Assembly (NCBI RefSeq): GCF_902167145.1 | Contig: NC_050105.1 | Span: forward strand, 118,871,898 to 118,935,897 | Length of the DNA stretch: 64,000 nt | Reading direction: 5' to 3' | Origin: Zea mays | Taxonomy: Eukaryota > Streptophyta > Magnoliopsida > Poales > Poaceae | Part shown: one piece after another, positions 34,901-46,876 of the stretch | How the letters are laid out: the number at the start of each line of letters is the position of its first letter | Position numbering within the stretch: the first letter of the stretch is position 1 | Program-made: the position numbers and the translations under genes | The notes under the pieces: generated by a model | Told to the model about the DNA's origin: nothing | What the model saw: only the letters and a program-made list of their open reading frames with translations | Database searches by the model: none

Positions 34901-36880
34901 AATGCTTAGTTAGCAATTAACGGATATAGACCTGTGATGGCTAAACTTAACATGTGTTCCATGATTAATGTGCTTGCTTGCTGTAGTTGGTTGTGGATAT
35001 AAGTTCCGTAGTTATTGATGCATATGTCATGTTTAAACTTATGTTGTCTTGGTTGCTCTTGTGTAGTCAATAGGAGAATCGGTGAATGATTAAAGTGAAC
35101 GTGGTAAATGCGTGTACTTGTGATGTCATATTTGTGTTGCGTAAGGACATAAAATATTTGTCGTCTTTTAATGGTGTTAATGTTGAACGCCGATAACGTG
35201 TAGATAACTAATGCTAGCGTGTGGTTGTTATGGTGTCTTACAATTTAATGTCTAGTTCGCTACCGTGTATTTAAATATCTTGTGCTACTTTCATTATATT
35301 CATACATATGCATCTTGCATCTCATTTAGAACCGAGAGATGATGATCGTGCAAGTGATGTGGTGCCAACCACAAGATGCAGTTGGTGGACGACCTGAGGA
35401 ATGATGGACATGACCAGTGGATGCTCGCCAAGCGAGTATCCCCCAGCAAACACTATCTAAGTGTTAAATTAAAGGCAAGCCCCGGTTTTATGCATAACCG
35501 TTTATATATGTTATTTTACTACACTTAATGTTTGTAGGCTTGTATTGTGCACTTAAGTGTAGGAATTGTCTGAAACCCTAGTTGCATGAACTCAGGATTC
35601 CTTTTGAGATGGATACTAGTATGCTAGGTCGAGTAGCTGCTTTACTAATTAGGGATCTCGGTAGAAGTCGAGTGATTTTTCCAGCACTCGCGCGAGGTCA
35701 GGAATTGGTTGTATCCATTTTTATATCGTAATGATGGTGGTCTGTGGACAACGATCCATGGGGATGCATTGTCTACGAGACGAAAATTGGAATAAGAATT
35801 AAGGTGGGGTACTGTGTGTCAAGCGTTTGAACGTACTAAACATATGCCGAGAAATATGGTAAATCGGCAAGCCTAGTACCCGAGTGAACCTGGCAGCAGA
35901 CTTTGCCCCTCACGCGACCTGAGACGTGGTCTTCCATTCCGGTTATGGTGGGTACAAGTACGGTCATTGTACGACGGCAGTCGGGGTCAGTGAGGCATTG
36001 TACACCAAGGCAGTGAGCCCTGTTCTGTTGACGGGAAATCGATGGGGACAGTTAATGTGTGTGGGGACAGAGTGTCTCGCCACGTCGTGTGTTTAGGTTT
36101 ACCTTGCAAGGTTTAAAAACTCGATTCGAATCGTCTGCTTCTCGCAGCTAATGAGACTGCTTGATCCATGCTGCTATATTGAGTAATAAGTGGAAATGAG
36201 GTGAGTGGCAAAAAGATGTTGATTGATATAGTGTTTGATACCATGTATGAATAGCTAGGTGCACATCTAGTTAAAAGGATCATACTAAAACTTGAAAAGC
36301 TAAAAATTGATTTTAGACTCAGCTAGTGCTTTTGGCAAACCAAACCCCTCAGGCAAACAGCTGCATGTCTAGAGGTAGAGGAGTAGACTCCTCACACCGG
36401 GTAAGTCTAGCTGAGTATTAGTATACTCAGCCTTGCTTGTGGCATAATTTTTGCAGGTACTCTTTAGGATGATTGGTTGATGGTGTGACTTAGTCTTCAT
36501 CCCTGCTACAGGGATAGACGGTCAAGTGGGTTATTGCTTCCGCAGGAGAGGACTAGGAGGAGTAGCGTGGCCAGGCTTCGCCATGTTACTCGGTTTTCTC
36601 CGTTAGTTATTTCCGTTGCATTAAAATTTATGGATATTATTTCTGAAACTCCGATAATGTAATCATTAATGACACTTATTAAATTTGTGGTATTATGTTT
36701 TATTGTATTTCTCTGTGCCTCACATTCGTGTGAGCTAGTGGTATTCGATCCTGGTAAGTGGCTTTATCGGACTAGATCCGAGGAACTAACAGGTTATTCC
36801 TGTTTAAGTGTGTTGCTGCCCTTAAGGGTGCGACTTGGGCACTTAAGCTGGAATAATTCGTGTGGTTCCGCCATAGAACT

Positions 36881-37030
36881 TCAAATCCAAAAATCAAGGG
36901 TAAAAATGGGAAGGTTGCCTTTGTGAAATTCGTTAAAGAGAGGCATGAGATCACGTGCTATATATACAAAGAAACTGGTAGAACTTGGCCAGGAACCCAT
37001 CGGGCCTAGAGCCTTCTTATGCTCCATCAG
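36881..37030 (-). pseudogene. LINE reverse transcriptase remnant, minus strand
   Basis: The minus strand codes, with frame changes, for PDGFLAKFYQF and DLMPLFNEFHKGNLPI, blocks typical of the fingers region of plant LINE RT. Nothing clear follows to the right: 37031-38070 is AT-rich, with possible further LINE-derived sequence at 37400-37600 that I cannot confirm. Confidence 0.55.
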
Positions 37031-38070
37031 AAGTATAGACTCTAATAATATCCTTTTGTAAAAAAATCCACTATTAAAATGTCACTCTCAAATTGTGAAC
37101 CATGTGCAACACCGTCTGTGAAAGACTGTTACCGTAAAAAAAGTTATTACTATTTAGTTCTCCAAAGAGAGACCTCTATAGTAATTGGTAATAAGTTGTT
37201 TAAAAATTTTATCACTCGTAATTGTTCCTTCATCTTGCTCGTAATGGAAAATCCTTGTTTTTCACCATTTTTCATTGACCACTAAGTGGGAATATATACT
37301 TAGCATTACAATCATGAGATAAAATTTTAGTTGAATCGGCTGATTGATATCATTTGATCTCCTCTTCTCACAGCACAAAAGCAAGTCTACCTTTATAGAA
37401 GTGTTTAAAGATCAATTTCTCTGTCCCTAAGAGACTGAAATCCCGCTTTCTTATCTAATAATTCAACTTTCTTATTCTCTTTGTTGTGTGGACTGGTACA
37501 CAGAGATGAGTTGGCTTTATTGGGTGGACATCGAGGTTGCCGAGAGTTCAAAATAGAAACTGAAACTATGATTTTTTTTATCCCATCCATTTCGGAAGAA
37601 TTGGTGGTCTATATACAAGATGTCTGCACTATGCAAGCATGAATGAATTATGCATGTTTTCTATGGTTCCTAGTCGAATTTCACATTAACAGCATGTGAT
37701 GTTTGTCATTCTTGTGCACTAGCTTTAGGTGAAGTGGAAACACAAGTGAATTTTCAACTGAAGCAAATGCTATCCTCACTATTTGAATTTTTTTTCTTCA
37801 AAAAACAACTGCCTAAGTTCAAAAAGGTGTGTAGAATGGCAGTAAAAACATGTGCATGTGAGAGATCATGTAATATATGGTCATTTATGTCAACTGCACC
37901 TACGATTGCATAACCCATAAATCCTAATGATTATAAAAGAGATCCAGAGTGCGCCCATTTGGCAAGCACTAGTTGGCAAGGAGGGCCGCCCAAGTATCGA
38001 TGAGAACTTGAGAAGCTAGATGACTACGATCTCAAGAGGGGAGAGGGCGGACGTCGTTTGTGTTAGACTG

Positions 38071-38740
38071 CTAGAGGAGTAGAGGTGATGTGTTGGGTGT
38101 ATGATGGGATTGGAAGGCACCAGGATTCCAGAATAAATGGTTCGACTTGAAGTGACTACATGCCTCGCTTACCATTCTAATTTGGAGCTTTTCATGGGAT
38201 CGGAAGGCACTTTTACCATATGTTATGTGTGGCTTAAGAGCCCTCTCAAGATCATCATAGGGTACTTGTAGCTTATTTTTCCTACTTATTATTAACAATA
38301 GACCAAAAACAAGAAAACATTGTATCAACAAATTCTCTAGCCAATTAAACAATGTTTTTGTACTCACCCTAATGTGTCTCAAAGAATTTGATTTTGACAT
38401 GAGATGAGCCCTCATGGTATTTCTTGAGAGGCAACCTAACCTCACAAGCCATATCGAGGTGAGACACCTTCTCAAACTTAGAAATCGAGAGACTAAATAA
38501 AAGAGCATCTTGGTCCTTGCTATTGGACTCATGATGGTCAATCTGATCTTGATCGACTTGAACAACAAGCACCACGTAGGTAGCATACAAGCAAATCTCT
38601 CAAACCCATGCGTTGATGCTCTAGAGGTACCCGTACATGCTTATCTTCTAGTACAAGTAGTTGGTCCCATAAAAAGCAGTGTTTTTTCACTACCGTGCTC
38701 CATGTTCCCTTCATAGATCAAGAACCAGTTAAGATTGGTT
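38071..38740 (-). pseudogene. copia gag fragment 1, minus strand
   Basis: The minus strand carries blocks of a Ty1/copia gag (UBN2-like): ALLFSLSISKFEKVSHL, KKYHEGSSHVK and QVPYDDLERALK, in the expected order but with frameshifts. It is homologous to the better-kept fragment at 41500-42200 (for example PYDNHERALK there). The right end (38600-38740) aligns with the start of that fragment, including its leader. Confidence 0.6.
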
Positions 38741-39974
38741 AATCCTTAAACTGCTCTGAAACTAACTAAAAATGAATTAGACGAGCATAGGGCGGTGAAT
38801 GGTACCCAAACTTTATGTAGGAAACCATGACTTTCTCATAGTTTCAAATCCAAGCCATAAAAACCAAAACTCACACAAGTGATACCCTCAAGCCAAATAG
38901 TTGTTAGATATTTTTGGCAGTGTCCGAAGAACACAACGGGAAACTCACTACACAAAAAATCAAGCATTATCGGAAAACCTCCAAAATTTAAAAAGAGGGG
39001 TCTTAACTTGAATCATAGTGAAGCAAGAGCCTAAAACAAAATGCTCCGAGACAACTAGTGACTTGAGAACTAAGAGAACTTCTTTATCACAATTGAAAAC
39101 CCACGAAAAAGAAGATTGAATATTATTGGAGTCATAGAACATAAAAACACTATAAAACACAAACTACAACGGTAAAGGAAACCTGACCGAGGTCAAAAAG
39201 CCTTCCTAGCCAAGTTAATGCGGAGCCCCTCAAAGTGGGCATGTCTCGGATGTGGAGCCATCAGAGCTATGTTGCCGGTCCGGCTAGGTGCAGGGTCGAT
39301 TGGCTAAGTTGGTGGCCTATGCTACTGAAGACGGCCTAGATAGGGTGCAGGGTTGGCCTGGTTGGCGATGGATATCGACCTAGCTGGGTTCTGCGACTGC
39401 ACCTCAAGCACTTCCCCAAAAATCACAAATCCTCCAATTCAAAGCCAAAAGTAACAAGTTCGCAATGGAATTTCTCATCATACATGAACACCATGCACAC
39501 ATCTCAACCATGTGTTCGCACTAGAAAACTACATATAATGCTTCTACTTGTACATTCTTTATGGATACACTATATATATAGTAATGAACATTTAACATGG
39601 TCATAGTTAATTTCATAGTAATGGCATGTTGTCTTTTTGCCATGCACTAAGATTATGTACAAGCCAAGGATAAACATAGTAAAGTTTCTAACTAAAAAAA
39701 TATAATCGATAACCAAAAAGGGCCGGTACACAACAAAAATGTTTGCTCGCTACTATGGGTTATACAAAAATAAGTTTCCGAGGCAACACAATATCAGCAA
39801 ACACCTGCTATCATAGATGAGAACTTGCACAATTGCACGGGCAGATAAATCATCTTGATAAGGCGTTTTAAAAAGGAACGGAGGAGTTGTCCATTGGCCA
39901 TATAGACCGAGTGCCGTCTGTGAGAAGTGAGAACAAATTGGGGCTTAGTGCTAGCTATTGGAGGAGAACAATAT
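38741..39974. other. Anonymous DNA, no gene recognised
   Basis: Mostly AT-rich. A GC-richer stretch at about 39210-39410 may be LTR-derived, but no ends are visible. A minus-strand open frame at 39794-40024 has no recognisable similarity. Confidence 0.35.
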
Positions 39975-40640
39975 ATATGTTTATGAATGCATTGTCTTTT
40001 ATGAACGTTTATTGTTTCCACCATTATATTAGATCTGGATCGAGTAATGTTAAATGATATAATAGTATACTATATCTTTGTCATAAGCATGACATCCAGC
40101 TAAATTTTCAAACAAAAGCAGCAAATTATATACTCGCTACTTAGAAGCTAACAATTTAAAACACATATGATGGCTACACTACCGGAATCCGGCTCTTTGC
40201 CGAGTGCCTAGCTCTTTGCCGAGAGCTATTTATCGGGCACTCGGCAAAATATACTTTGTCGAGTGCTACTGAGCACACACTTGGCAAAATCTCCATCACC
40301 ATCATTTATCGTCGTGACGACGACTTTTCTTTGTTGAGTATCAGATGACACTCGACAACAACAAAAAGTACTCGACAAAGAAGTCGCTGTCGATATACGT
40401 TCGTCGAGACCTCTTTGCCGAGAGTCACACTCGACAAAGACTTTGTTGAGAGTTTTCTAAGCTTTGTCGAGTGCCTGAACAACTCGACAAAGCAATTGTG
40501 TCCAGTAGTGCTAGAAAAATGAAGATTACAAGCAGCACAACATCAACAAAACATGTGATGTCACTCATGTGAATATAGTACAATTGCCCTTACCTGTACA
40601 AACTCGTCATTATCTTAAAATGCACTTATCATATTTTGGA
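39975..40640. repeat. Local duplicated segment, copy 1 (holds the CACTA element)
   Basis: It matches 41000-41340 and 42474-42740 with many substitutions: shared landmarks are the CATAAGCAT block, ACTCGCTACTTAGAAG, GATTACAAGCAGCA and AACTCGTCAT. The CACTA element at 40177-40510 interrupts it. Confidence 0.65.
40177..40510. mobile_element. Small non-autonomous CACTA (En/Spm) element
   Basis: The left end is CACTACCGGAATCCGG and the right end, on the opposite strand, CACTACTGGACACAA. The 3-bp duplication CTA is at 40174-40176 and 40511-40513. Subterminal repeats of the type TTTGCCGAGTG / ACTCGGCAAA in both orientations fill most of its 334 bp, as in grass CACTA elements. It codes for no protein. 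The two sister copies of the host segment lack it and show the empty site (ATGGTTAGAGAAAT). Confidence 0.88.
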
Positions 40641-40999
40641 TTGTTTTCACTCATGCACTTGTTTTTTGTCATATTGAGTGCTTAATTGCGTTTATCGGTC
40701 GTCACCGAGAATATCTAGCCCTTGTAGGCTCAAGATTGTCATTTGAAAGTTTTTGGTGCTTTTGAGGATTGGGTGAACATTTGGAAGCAAGCCAAGATTG
40801 TTGTGTGTATTTTTTTATTGGTTCTCATTCATCCTATTTGGTTGCTTATTTTGATCCTTTGTAAAAAGAAAATCTAAAGTACCGAATGATCTCCATTCTA
40901 GGCGTTAGGAATAAATGCTTCGTAGAATTGGATGTCCATGCTACTTACATATTCATGTTATATAGTGATACACAAATTCCTGTGAAAAAGCAATGTATG
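40641..40999. other. Anonymous DNA between duplicated copies
   Basis: AT-rich with no recognisable coding or structural feature. 40926-40980 weakly resembles 29091-29140. Confidence 0.35.
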
Positions 41000-41500
41000 C
41001 ATGTGCTTATGAATGCACGTCTGTTATGAACATTTATTATTGCCACTATTATATTAAATATATAGTATTGTTAAATGATATGATAGTGTACTATCTATCT
41101 TTGACATAAGCATAGCAACAGGCTAGGTTTTCAAACCAGAGGAACACACTAAACTATATACTCACTACTTAGAAGGTTACACTTTAAAACTCATACGCTT
41201 GCTAATGGTTAGAGAAATAAAGATTAGAAGCAGCATAATGTCAGCAACACATGCGATGTCTGTCACCCATGTACATGTAGCATAACTGAACATACCGACA
41301 AATACTCGTCATGGTCTTAAAGGCAGTCTATATATTAAAAGGGTCCAATCTACACCATTGCTTCGGTGCAATTGTTAGCAAGGCATCATTGTGGTGGTTG
41401 TCTTGTTGTACATTGTTTCTTCTCTATTAACAAATATCTGCCATTTTGAAAAGAAGGAAGTGTCTACTCACTAGCCAGGCGATATGCCCTTGGCGCATAG
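41000..41500. repeat. Local duplicated segment, copy 2
   Basis: It aligns with copy 3 (42474-42925) almost continuously, including CACTACTTAGAAGGTTACAC, GATTAGAAGCAGCATAATGT and CCATTGCTTCGGTGCAATTG, and with copy 1 over its first part. The right part joins directly to the copia gag fragment at 41500. Confidence 0.8.
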
Positions 41501-42187
41501 GATAAAGAGTTTGTGTACCATGGGATTCAGAGGCATAAGGTGTATCATGGGATTGAGAGGCATTAGGAATCTTGAGCTTGCTGAAAAGCTCGTCCACGGT
41601 AAGAGTTTCGTAATTGGACGACTCGATAATCATCAGAACCTTCACTTCCCAAACCTTTCCATCTAGAGCATGTAACAACTTCAGCGCTCTCTCATGATTA
41701 TCATAGGGAAGTTGTGTCTTGTTGGCACACATCCTGATGACAATCGACTAAAACCGAGAAAACATCGTATCAATGGTCTCTCCAGCCAGCTGCACAAAAT
41801 TCTCGTACCCTCGCCGGTACGTCACAAAGAGTCTGGTCTTTACAAGATCGTTGCCTTCATGGAATCTCTTAAGGGTGGACCAGATCTCGTGAGTCGTAGC
41901 AAAGTGTCCAACTCGCTTAAACTCAACCAGCGAGAGGCACGAGAACAATGCGTTTTGAGTTTTGTTATTCGAATAATAGAACTCCAACTGAGTGACCTAA
42001 GCACTCACGACATCGAACGAAGTGTCAAGACAGATTTACCAGACGCGGTATCTAATACTCCGAAGATATGCTGACATGCAGATCTTCCAGTACAGGTAGT
42101 TTGTCCCATCGAAGAACGGTGGCTTGCCAACACCATGTTCCATGCGGCCTTCGTGGATTTCGAACCGATTAGGGGAAATTCTTAACC
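41500..42187 (-). pseudogene. copia gag fragment 2, minus strand
   Basis: The minus strand codes for GKPPFFDGTNYLYWK near 42110, then ALFSCLSLVEFKRVGHF (about 41930), LKRFHEGNDLVKTRLF, AGETIDTMFSRF and LPYDNHERALKLLHALDG, the order of a Ty1/copia gag of the UBN2 type. Frameshifts lie near 41990 and 41750. The downstream part (zinc knuckle, pol) is missing: at about 41500 the sequence passes into the duplicated segment. Confidence 0.75.
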
Positions 42188-42206
42188 GGCTTCGATACCA
42201 ATTGAA
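42188..42206 (-). promoter_or_regulatory. Primer binding site of the copia fragment
   Basis: The minus strand reads AATTGGTATCGAAGCC just upstream of the gag fragment, close to the initiator tRNA primer site TGGTATCAGAGC. The LTR should lie to the right (42207-42473), but I cannot define its outer end. Confidence 0.55.
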
Positions 42207-42473
42207 GGACCGGTGAGGCGACCAGAGGAGGTGAATGAGAGTCAATCAAATTTTTGCTACCAAATAATAAAATGAACACTTTATTTTGATTGAGATGAAG
42301 TAAGCGCTCAAACCAAAATGACATCAGCAAACCAGTGATCACATGATTACAAAATGTTCTTAAGACTCACACGAGACCAACAAAACGAATGGATCGCAAA
42401 TCGAACACCGAAAAGTTCGAATCAATCTAAAACTGTGTCGCTATCTAGTGCTGATTTCAGCAGCATGAAATTA
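42207..42473 (-). repeat. Probable partial copia LTR
   Basis: It lies directly beyond the primer site in minus orientation, AT-rich with no coding content. It is assigned by position only; no partner LTR is visible. Confidence 0.35.
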
Positions 42474-42925
42474 AATCTATCTTTTACATAAGCATGGCAC
42501 TGGGATAAGTTTTCAAACCAAAGGAACACTAAACTATGTACTCACTACTTAGAAGGTTACACGCTTTAAAACCCATACGCTTGCTATCTAATGGTTAGAG
42601 AAATAAAGATTAGAAGCAGCATAATGTTAGCAAAAAACGCCCTGACTGTAACCCATGTACGTAAATGCAGCATAACTGCACTCAGCGGCAAATACTCGTC
42701 ATGATCTTAAAGGCAGTCTATATTAAATGGGTCTAATCTACCATTGCTTCGGTGCAATTGCTGACAAGGTATCATTGTGGTGGTGGCCTTCTTGTACATT
42801 GTTTCTTCTCTATTAATAGATACATGCCATTTTGAAAAGAAGGATGTGTGCACTTACTAGCCAGGCCATATGCCCTTGGTGCATAGGATACAAAGTTTTT
42901 GTATCATGGGATTGAGAGGCACCAG
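42474..42925. repeat. Local duplicated segment, copy 3
   Basis: It is parallel to copy 2, including the junction with the gag-derived end (minus-strand codons for SQSHDTKTLYPM-QGH-AWLV are shared). After about 42930 the sequence differs. 42926-43284 holds no recognisable gene. Confidence 0.8.
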
Positions 42926-43276
42926 GAATCTTTGCTACACAACGCAGTAGGATTGAGGTGCAGCCATCAAACCAACGCCACACAGCTTTGGGACTTGTTT
43001 GGTAGGACTCATATCGTGGATTGAGTTCTTGGACTATATACGTATATACGGATGTAGGCTCCAAGAATCTAGAACTTGACTTCGCCTACTCCTTCTGCAT
43101 GGCGGTTCCATTTGGGTGGATCTCTAGACATTGGTGTAGTTTGGTCCATGTCTGAGATGCATGTTGTTGTGTTCTCTCCAGGGACCGAGGGCCCATTATG
43201 GCCAAGTATGGCCCACGCCATACCTCAACTCAGCCCAGCCACAACCTCCTTGCTAGTGCTTCCCATCTGTGGCCGC

Positions 43277-43284
43277 GCAACAGA
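43277..43284. other. Target site duplication of the hAT element, left copy
   Basis: GCAACAGA here and GCAACAGG at 46877-46884 match at 7 of 8 bases, the length expected for hAT insertion. Confidence 0.8.
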
Positions 43285-46200
43285 TATACATGTCCAAATG
43301 GGTGTGCCGGGCCAGCCCTGCACGGGCACGCCTGGGCACAACACGCCATTTTCACAAGCCAGGCCGGGCTCGCACGTGGGCCAGTATTGCTGCCTAGGCA
43401 CGACACGCCCATTATTATGCGGGCCGGGTCGGGGGCACGGTCAGCCCGTTAGTGTCGTACTGGGCTCGGGCCCAGTAACCAAATACACAGAATACATCAA
43501 ATTTAACAAAAAAACCTTACATTCACATCAAAACTGAACATAAATTCAATCCATTAACCAACTAGACATTCAAACCAACATATGACAAGGCGAATAGGCT
43601 ACAAAATAGTCTTTAAATGTTTTGGAGCCTTAGTGCAATGCTGCCTCATTAAAAACCTTCCTAGGTTAAAACTCACACTTGGTGAGAAAACCCTAGGAAG
43701 GAAAAGAATACGGCTAGCTCCTTAAATTATTTATAAGTTCATAGTTCAGTCCACATTCCATATGAGCATATTACAGATAAGAGAACATAAATAGGTAGAA
43801 AGAGAAAGAGAAAATAAGTTCAAGGTTGTTTGCTTCTTGAACTCTTTGGTGATGCTTCCTTTCTCTTATCTCCTCCTCCTTCTTGTTCCTTTCTTTTGAT
43901 CCCTAGTGATACTCGCTGCTCATCATCTAGGTATATATCCTCAAAGGTTGCTTCGAGGTCTTTTGTTCCCTTCTCCACAGTATGCCGCTTGTGCTGGTCA
44001 GCCAACTCCCAATCCTTGATACAAGAGAGCACCTCCACCATGTCAGTCGTTAATCGTCGTCGTCGCTCCTCGAGCACCCTGCTAGATAGACTAAAAGTAG
44101 ATTCTGAAGATATTGTAGAAACAGGGACAATTATAACATCTTTAGCTAGTATAGAAAGAATAGGATAAGTTCAATTGTGGCGTTGCCACCACATAAGAAT
44201 GTTGAAATCAGGCCCAAATTTAGTTTTAGTGTCACAGTTAAGGTAAGAAGTTAACTCAGATAAACCAGTAGATGTACTAGATGTACCAGTTGTATCAGTA
44301 TTGCTATAATTTTCATCATCACCATATATATCATCCCATGCCTCTGTGGCCATACTAGAACCACTACCTGACTGTGGTTGAGGAGTCAAGCAAACTCCTC
44401 CAAATTTGGCCTCATAAATTTGATACATCTTAGTTAACTTGCTTCTAATACATGAAGAGTATCTACTATAATTAGTCCCATTAAGAGAAGATAATTTTTG
44501 AAGAACTTTATGAAAGCCCCTCATCTTTGCTTTAGGATAAAAAATGAAAGCAAATGCATAAAGAATGGGTATTTCCCTCCAATATTTCAGAAATTTTGTT
44601 TTCATAGGCACAACAACAGTTCTTAAAAGTTCATGGTCTCATATGCATTTAGATGTCTAGCAATTTTCAAAATATGGTGCAACATTAAGGGTGATTTAGG
44701 GTAATATATCCTAGATAGTGCAAGAATTGAGTCATAGAATAACTGAAGGGAAGACAAAAAATTTTCTGCAACGACCCAATGATTATCACTCAACAAAAAA
44801 GACCCATCATCTTTGCAAGGATAATTAGTTCTAATCCACACAGAGAAAGTGCTATGATAAGGAACTAAATGTCTAAGCATTAGGAATGTTGAATTCCATC
44901 TAACATCCATATCTACTCCAAATTTTCGTGGTCTAACACCAACACTCATGCAGTACTGTTTGTAAGAAGCAATTCTTTGATTTGAAGAGTTTAAAAATGT
45001 TATAGCAGTCCTAAAGACTTCAAGATATGGTTGCAAATGTTTCAAACAACTTTTAACAATCGGATTAATAATATGGCAAGCACAACGCTGATGCAAAAAT
45101 ATATTACTCAAATCACTCTCATTCCTACTAGGTGCAAGTATCAAATGGCCAATATAACCAGCAAAGATAGGTTTCAGAACATCAATAGTAGTTTTGTTAG
45201 ATGAGACATTATCAAGCACAATGGCAAAAATCTTATCAGTAATGCTATAGTCATTTGCAACCATTTCAACACGCTCAACAATGTTAAGACCTATATGAGC
45301 TACCTCTATAGGTCTAAGACCAAGAAATCTCTTTTCTAAACACCAATCAGAGTTCACAAAATGAGCAACAACACTTACATAGTCCTCTTTATCTTTACCA
45401 TACAATATATCAGATGTCAAAGCAACAAATGAACCATGTTGAAGGACTTCAATAAGCAGTTCAACATGATCATTAAACATTCGGATCAAGTCTCTAGCAG
45501 TAGTTTGCCTAGAAGATTTAATAAACCTTGGATTATGGCACGAGTTATATACTCCTCAAAAGCACTAGATTCACCAAAACAAAGTGGCAGGTCTAGCCTA
45601 GCTATTAAACCACAAAGCTCAGTTCTAGCAACAGAAGGGAATACTCCCAGTGATTAACATATCCATCTGCATTATATTTAAGCAAAGATTGAGTTTTTCT
45701 AGATCTGTCTTTTTCTTTCTTAGCAGGGCAAACATTCAGGTGTCAGATCAAATGGCTAGTTCCATATGAAGATTTAACAGACATGCTATTCCTGCAGTGA
45801 AGACAAATTGTAGATACTCTTACCTCCTTACCATTTTGCATCGCAGTTACCTCCTCAAAGTGCAGCCATACCTTAGAGGTCGGACCTCTCCTCCTAGAAC
45901 GTTTGCAGGCACATGGACAGAGGTGCTCGCGTCGGCCGTCGGGCTTGTGGAGCCTGTGTGTGTGCCTGTTCCCATCGTCCCTGTCCCCGTTTGTGCACCG
46001 GCGCCGTCCAGATCGCTGGCACCAGCTGAGGTGGTACCAAGGAGGAGGCACCATGCATCGTCTGCCTCGTTCTGTGCTTCAAGACGTCGCTCCTCGACCA
46101 CTGAATCAAGACTGAGCTCGTCGTCAACCGAGTGCGTGGACATGGCCACCGCCTCGGTCGGCTTCTCCGGCTCCTCACGACGCGCGCCGCACACACACAT

Positions 46201-46876
46201 GGCACACACATCAATGAATCGAAGCACAAGATCAAGAACAAGAAGAAGACTAGGAGTAAGAGAGAGACCGAGATCAATAAAGGAAAACTAGTAATCCACC
46301 AAAGGAAATCAAAGGAAAACTTATCTGCAACACCAGAGCACCGGATCCACCAACCAGATGGCAGACGATAGAGGCAGAGGAGCGAGCTTGGCGTAGATCG
46401 AGTTTTAGGGTTAGGGTTAGCGAGGGAGAGATGTAGAGAGTTCATAGAGAGAACGGAGCAAGAGAGGAGAGGAGCAGGACACAAAGACTAGCAATGGCGA
46501 CTTGCCGGCAAACAACTCTATCGACACCGGAGGCGAGGCCGCACGGGAAAGCTCCGTCGAGCGCCAACACGGGAGACAGAGAGGCCGAGAGAGGATAAGA
46601 GATCAGAAGACAGAAGCTAGGGTTATGCGCGGCGTGGACGACATGGCAAGGGCCACATGGTAGTTTCCCTTTTTAGCGGGTCGCCGCCGTGACGTTGGCT
46701 TACGCGAGCCGTGCCTGTGCTAGCACCGCGGGCCCACCTGGCAGCCCAAGCACGACATGTGCATCGGGCCGGGCTGGCACGGGCACAACGGTCGTCGTGC
46801 CGGGTCGGGCCCTGGTCGTGCTTCGTCGTGTCGGGCGCTGGGCTGCACCACGGGCCGACCCGTTTGGACATGTATA
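43285..46876 (-). mobile_element. hAT DNA transposon, complete but mutated (3.6 kb)
   Basis: Both ends begin, on their own strands, TATACATGTCCAAA followed by a GGG/GGCC-rich stretch, giving imperfect terminal inverted repeats. 8-bp duplications flank it. The inside codes for one hAT transposase on the minus strand. GC-rich subterminal regions (43290-43480, 46680-46870) share GGCCGGG and GGCACGA-type repeats. Confidence 0.85.
43820..46143 (-). pseudogene. hAT transposase with BED zinc finger, broken
   Basis: The likely start is the ATG at 46143 (MSTHSVDDELSLD). A BED zinc finger lies at about 45720-45890 (KVWLHFEEV, then CLHC, then HLNVC). The catalytic region has ALTSDILYGK (near 45420) and LDNVSSNKT (near 45220); the first Asp of each is the expected active-site residue. 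A CxxH pair (CACH near 45085) and WNSTFLML follow. The dimerisation region ends with SSRVLEERRRRL (near 44070). Breaks are an indel near 45900, a TGA in the finger near 45745, a 1-base loss near 45530, a shift near 44625 and a TGA near 44168. The full protein would be about 750 residues, normal for RICESLEEPER-like hAT proteins. This copy is inactive. Confidence 0.9.

Larger units (their letters stand above)
30699..36875 (+). mobile_element. Very long solo LTR (6.2 kb)
   Basis: It begins TGTGACACCCC and ends GGTTCCGCCATA; the last bases look like a mutated GCCACA. It is flanked by GAACT at 30694-30698 and 36876-36880. Inside are a TATA box at 31446-31453, a pyrimidine-rich leader (31480-32240), about five diverged 180-bp repeats (33990-34900) and a long U5-like tail with recurrent grass LTR sequence. 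There is no second copy in the window and no primer site after the right end, so a solo LTR is the simplest reading. The flanks left and right look like different remnants, so the insertion may have been at a junction. Family not assigned. Confidence 0.6.

Noticed and set aside
43076..43537. A 153-codon plus-strand open frame at the left end of the hAT element
   Set aside because: It crosses the hAT left boundary and target duplication, so it cannot be an old gene. No domain is seen.
45743..46484. Overlapping plus- and minus-strand frames at the 5' end of the hAT gene
   Set aside because: Only the minus-strand frame leading into the BED finger fits the transposase; the others are shadows in GC-rich sequence.
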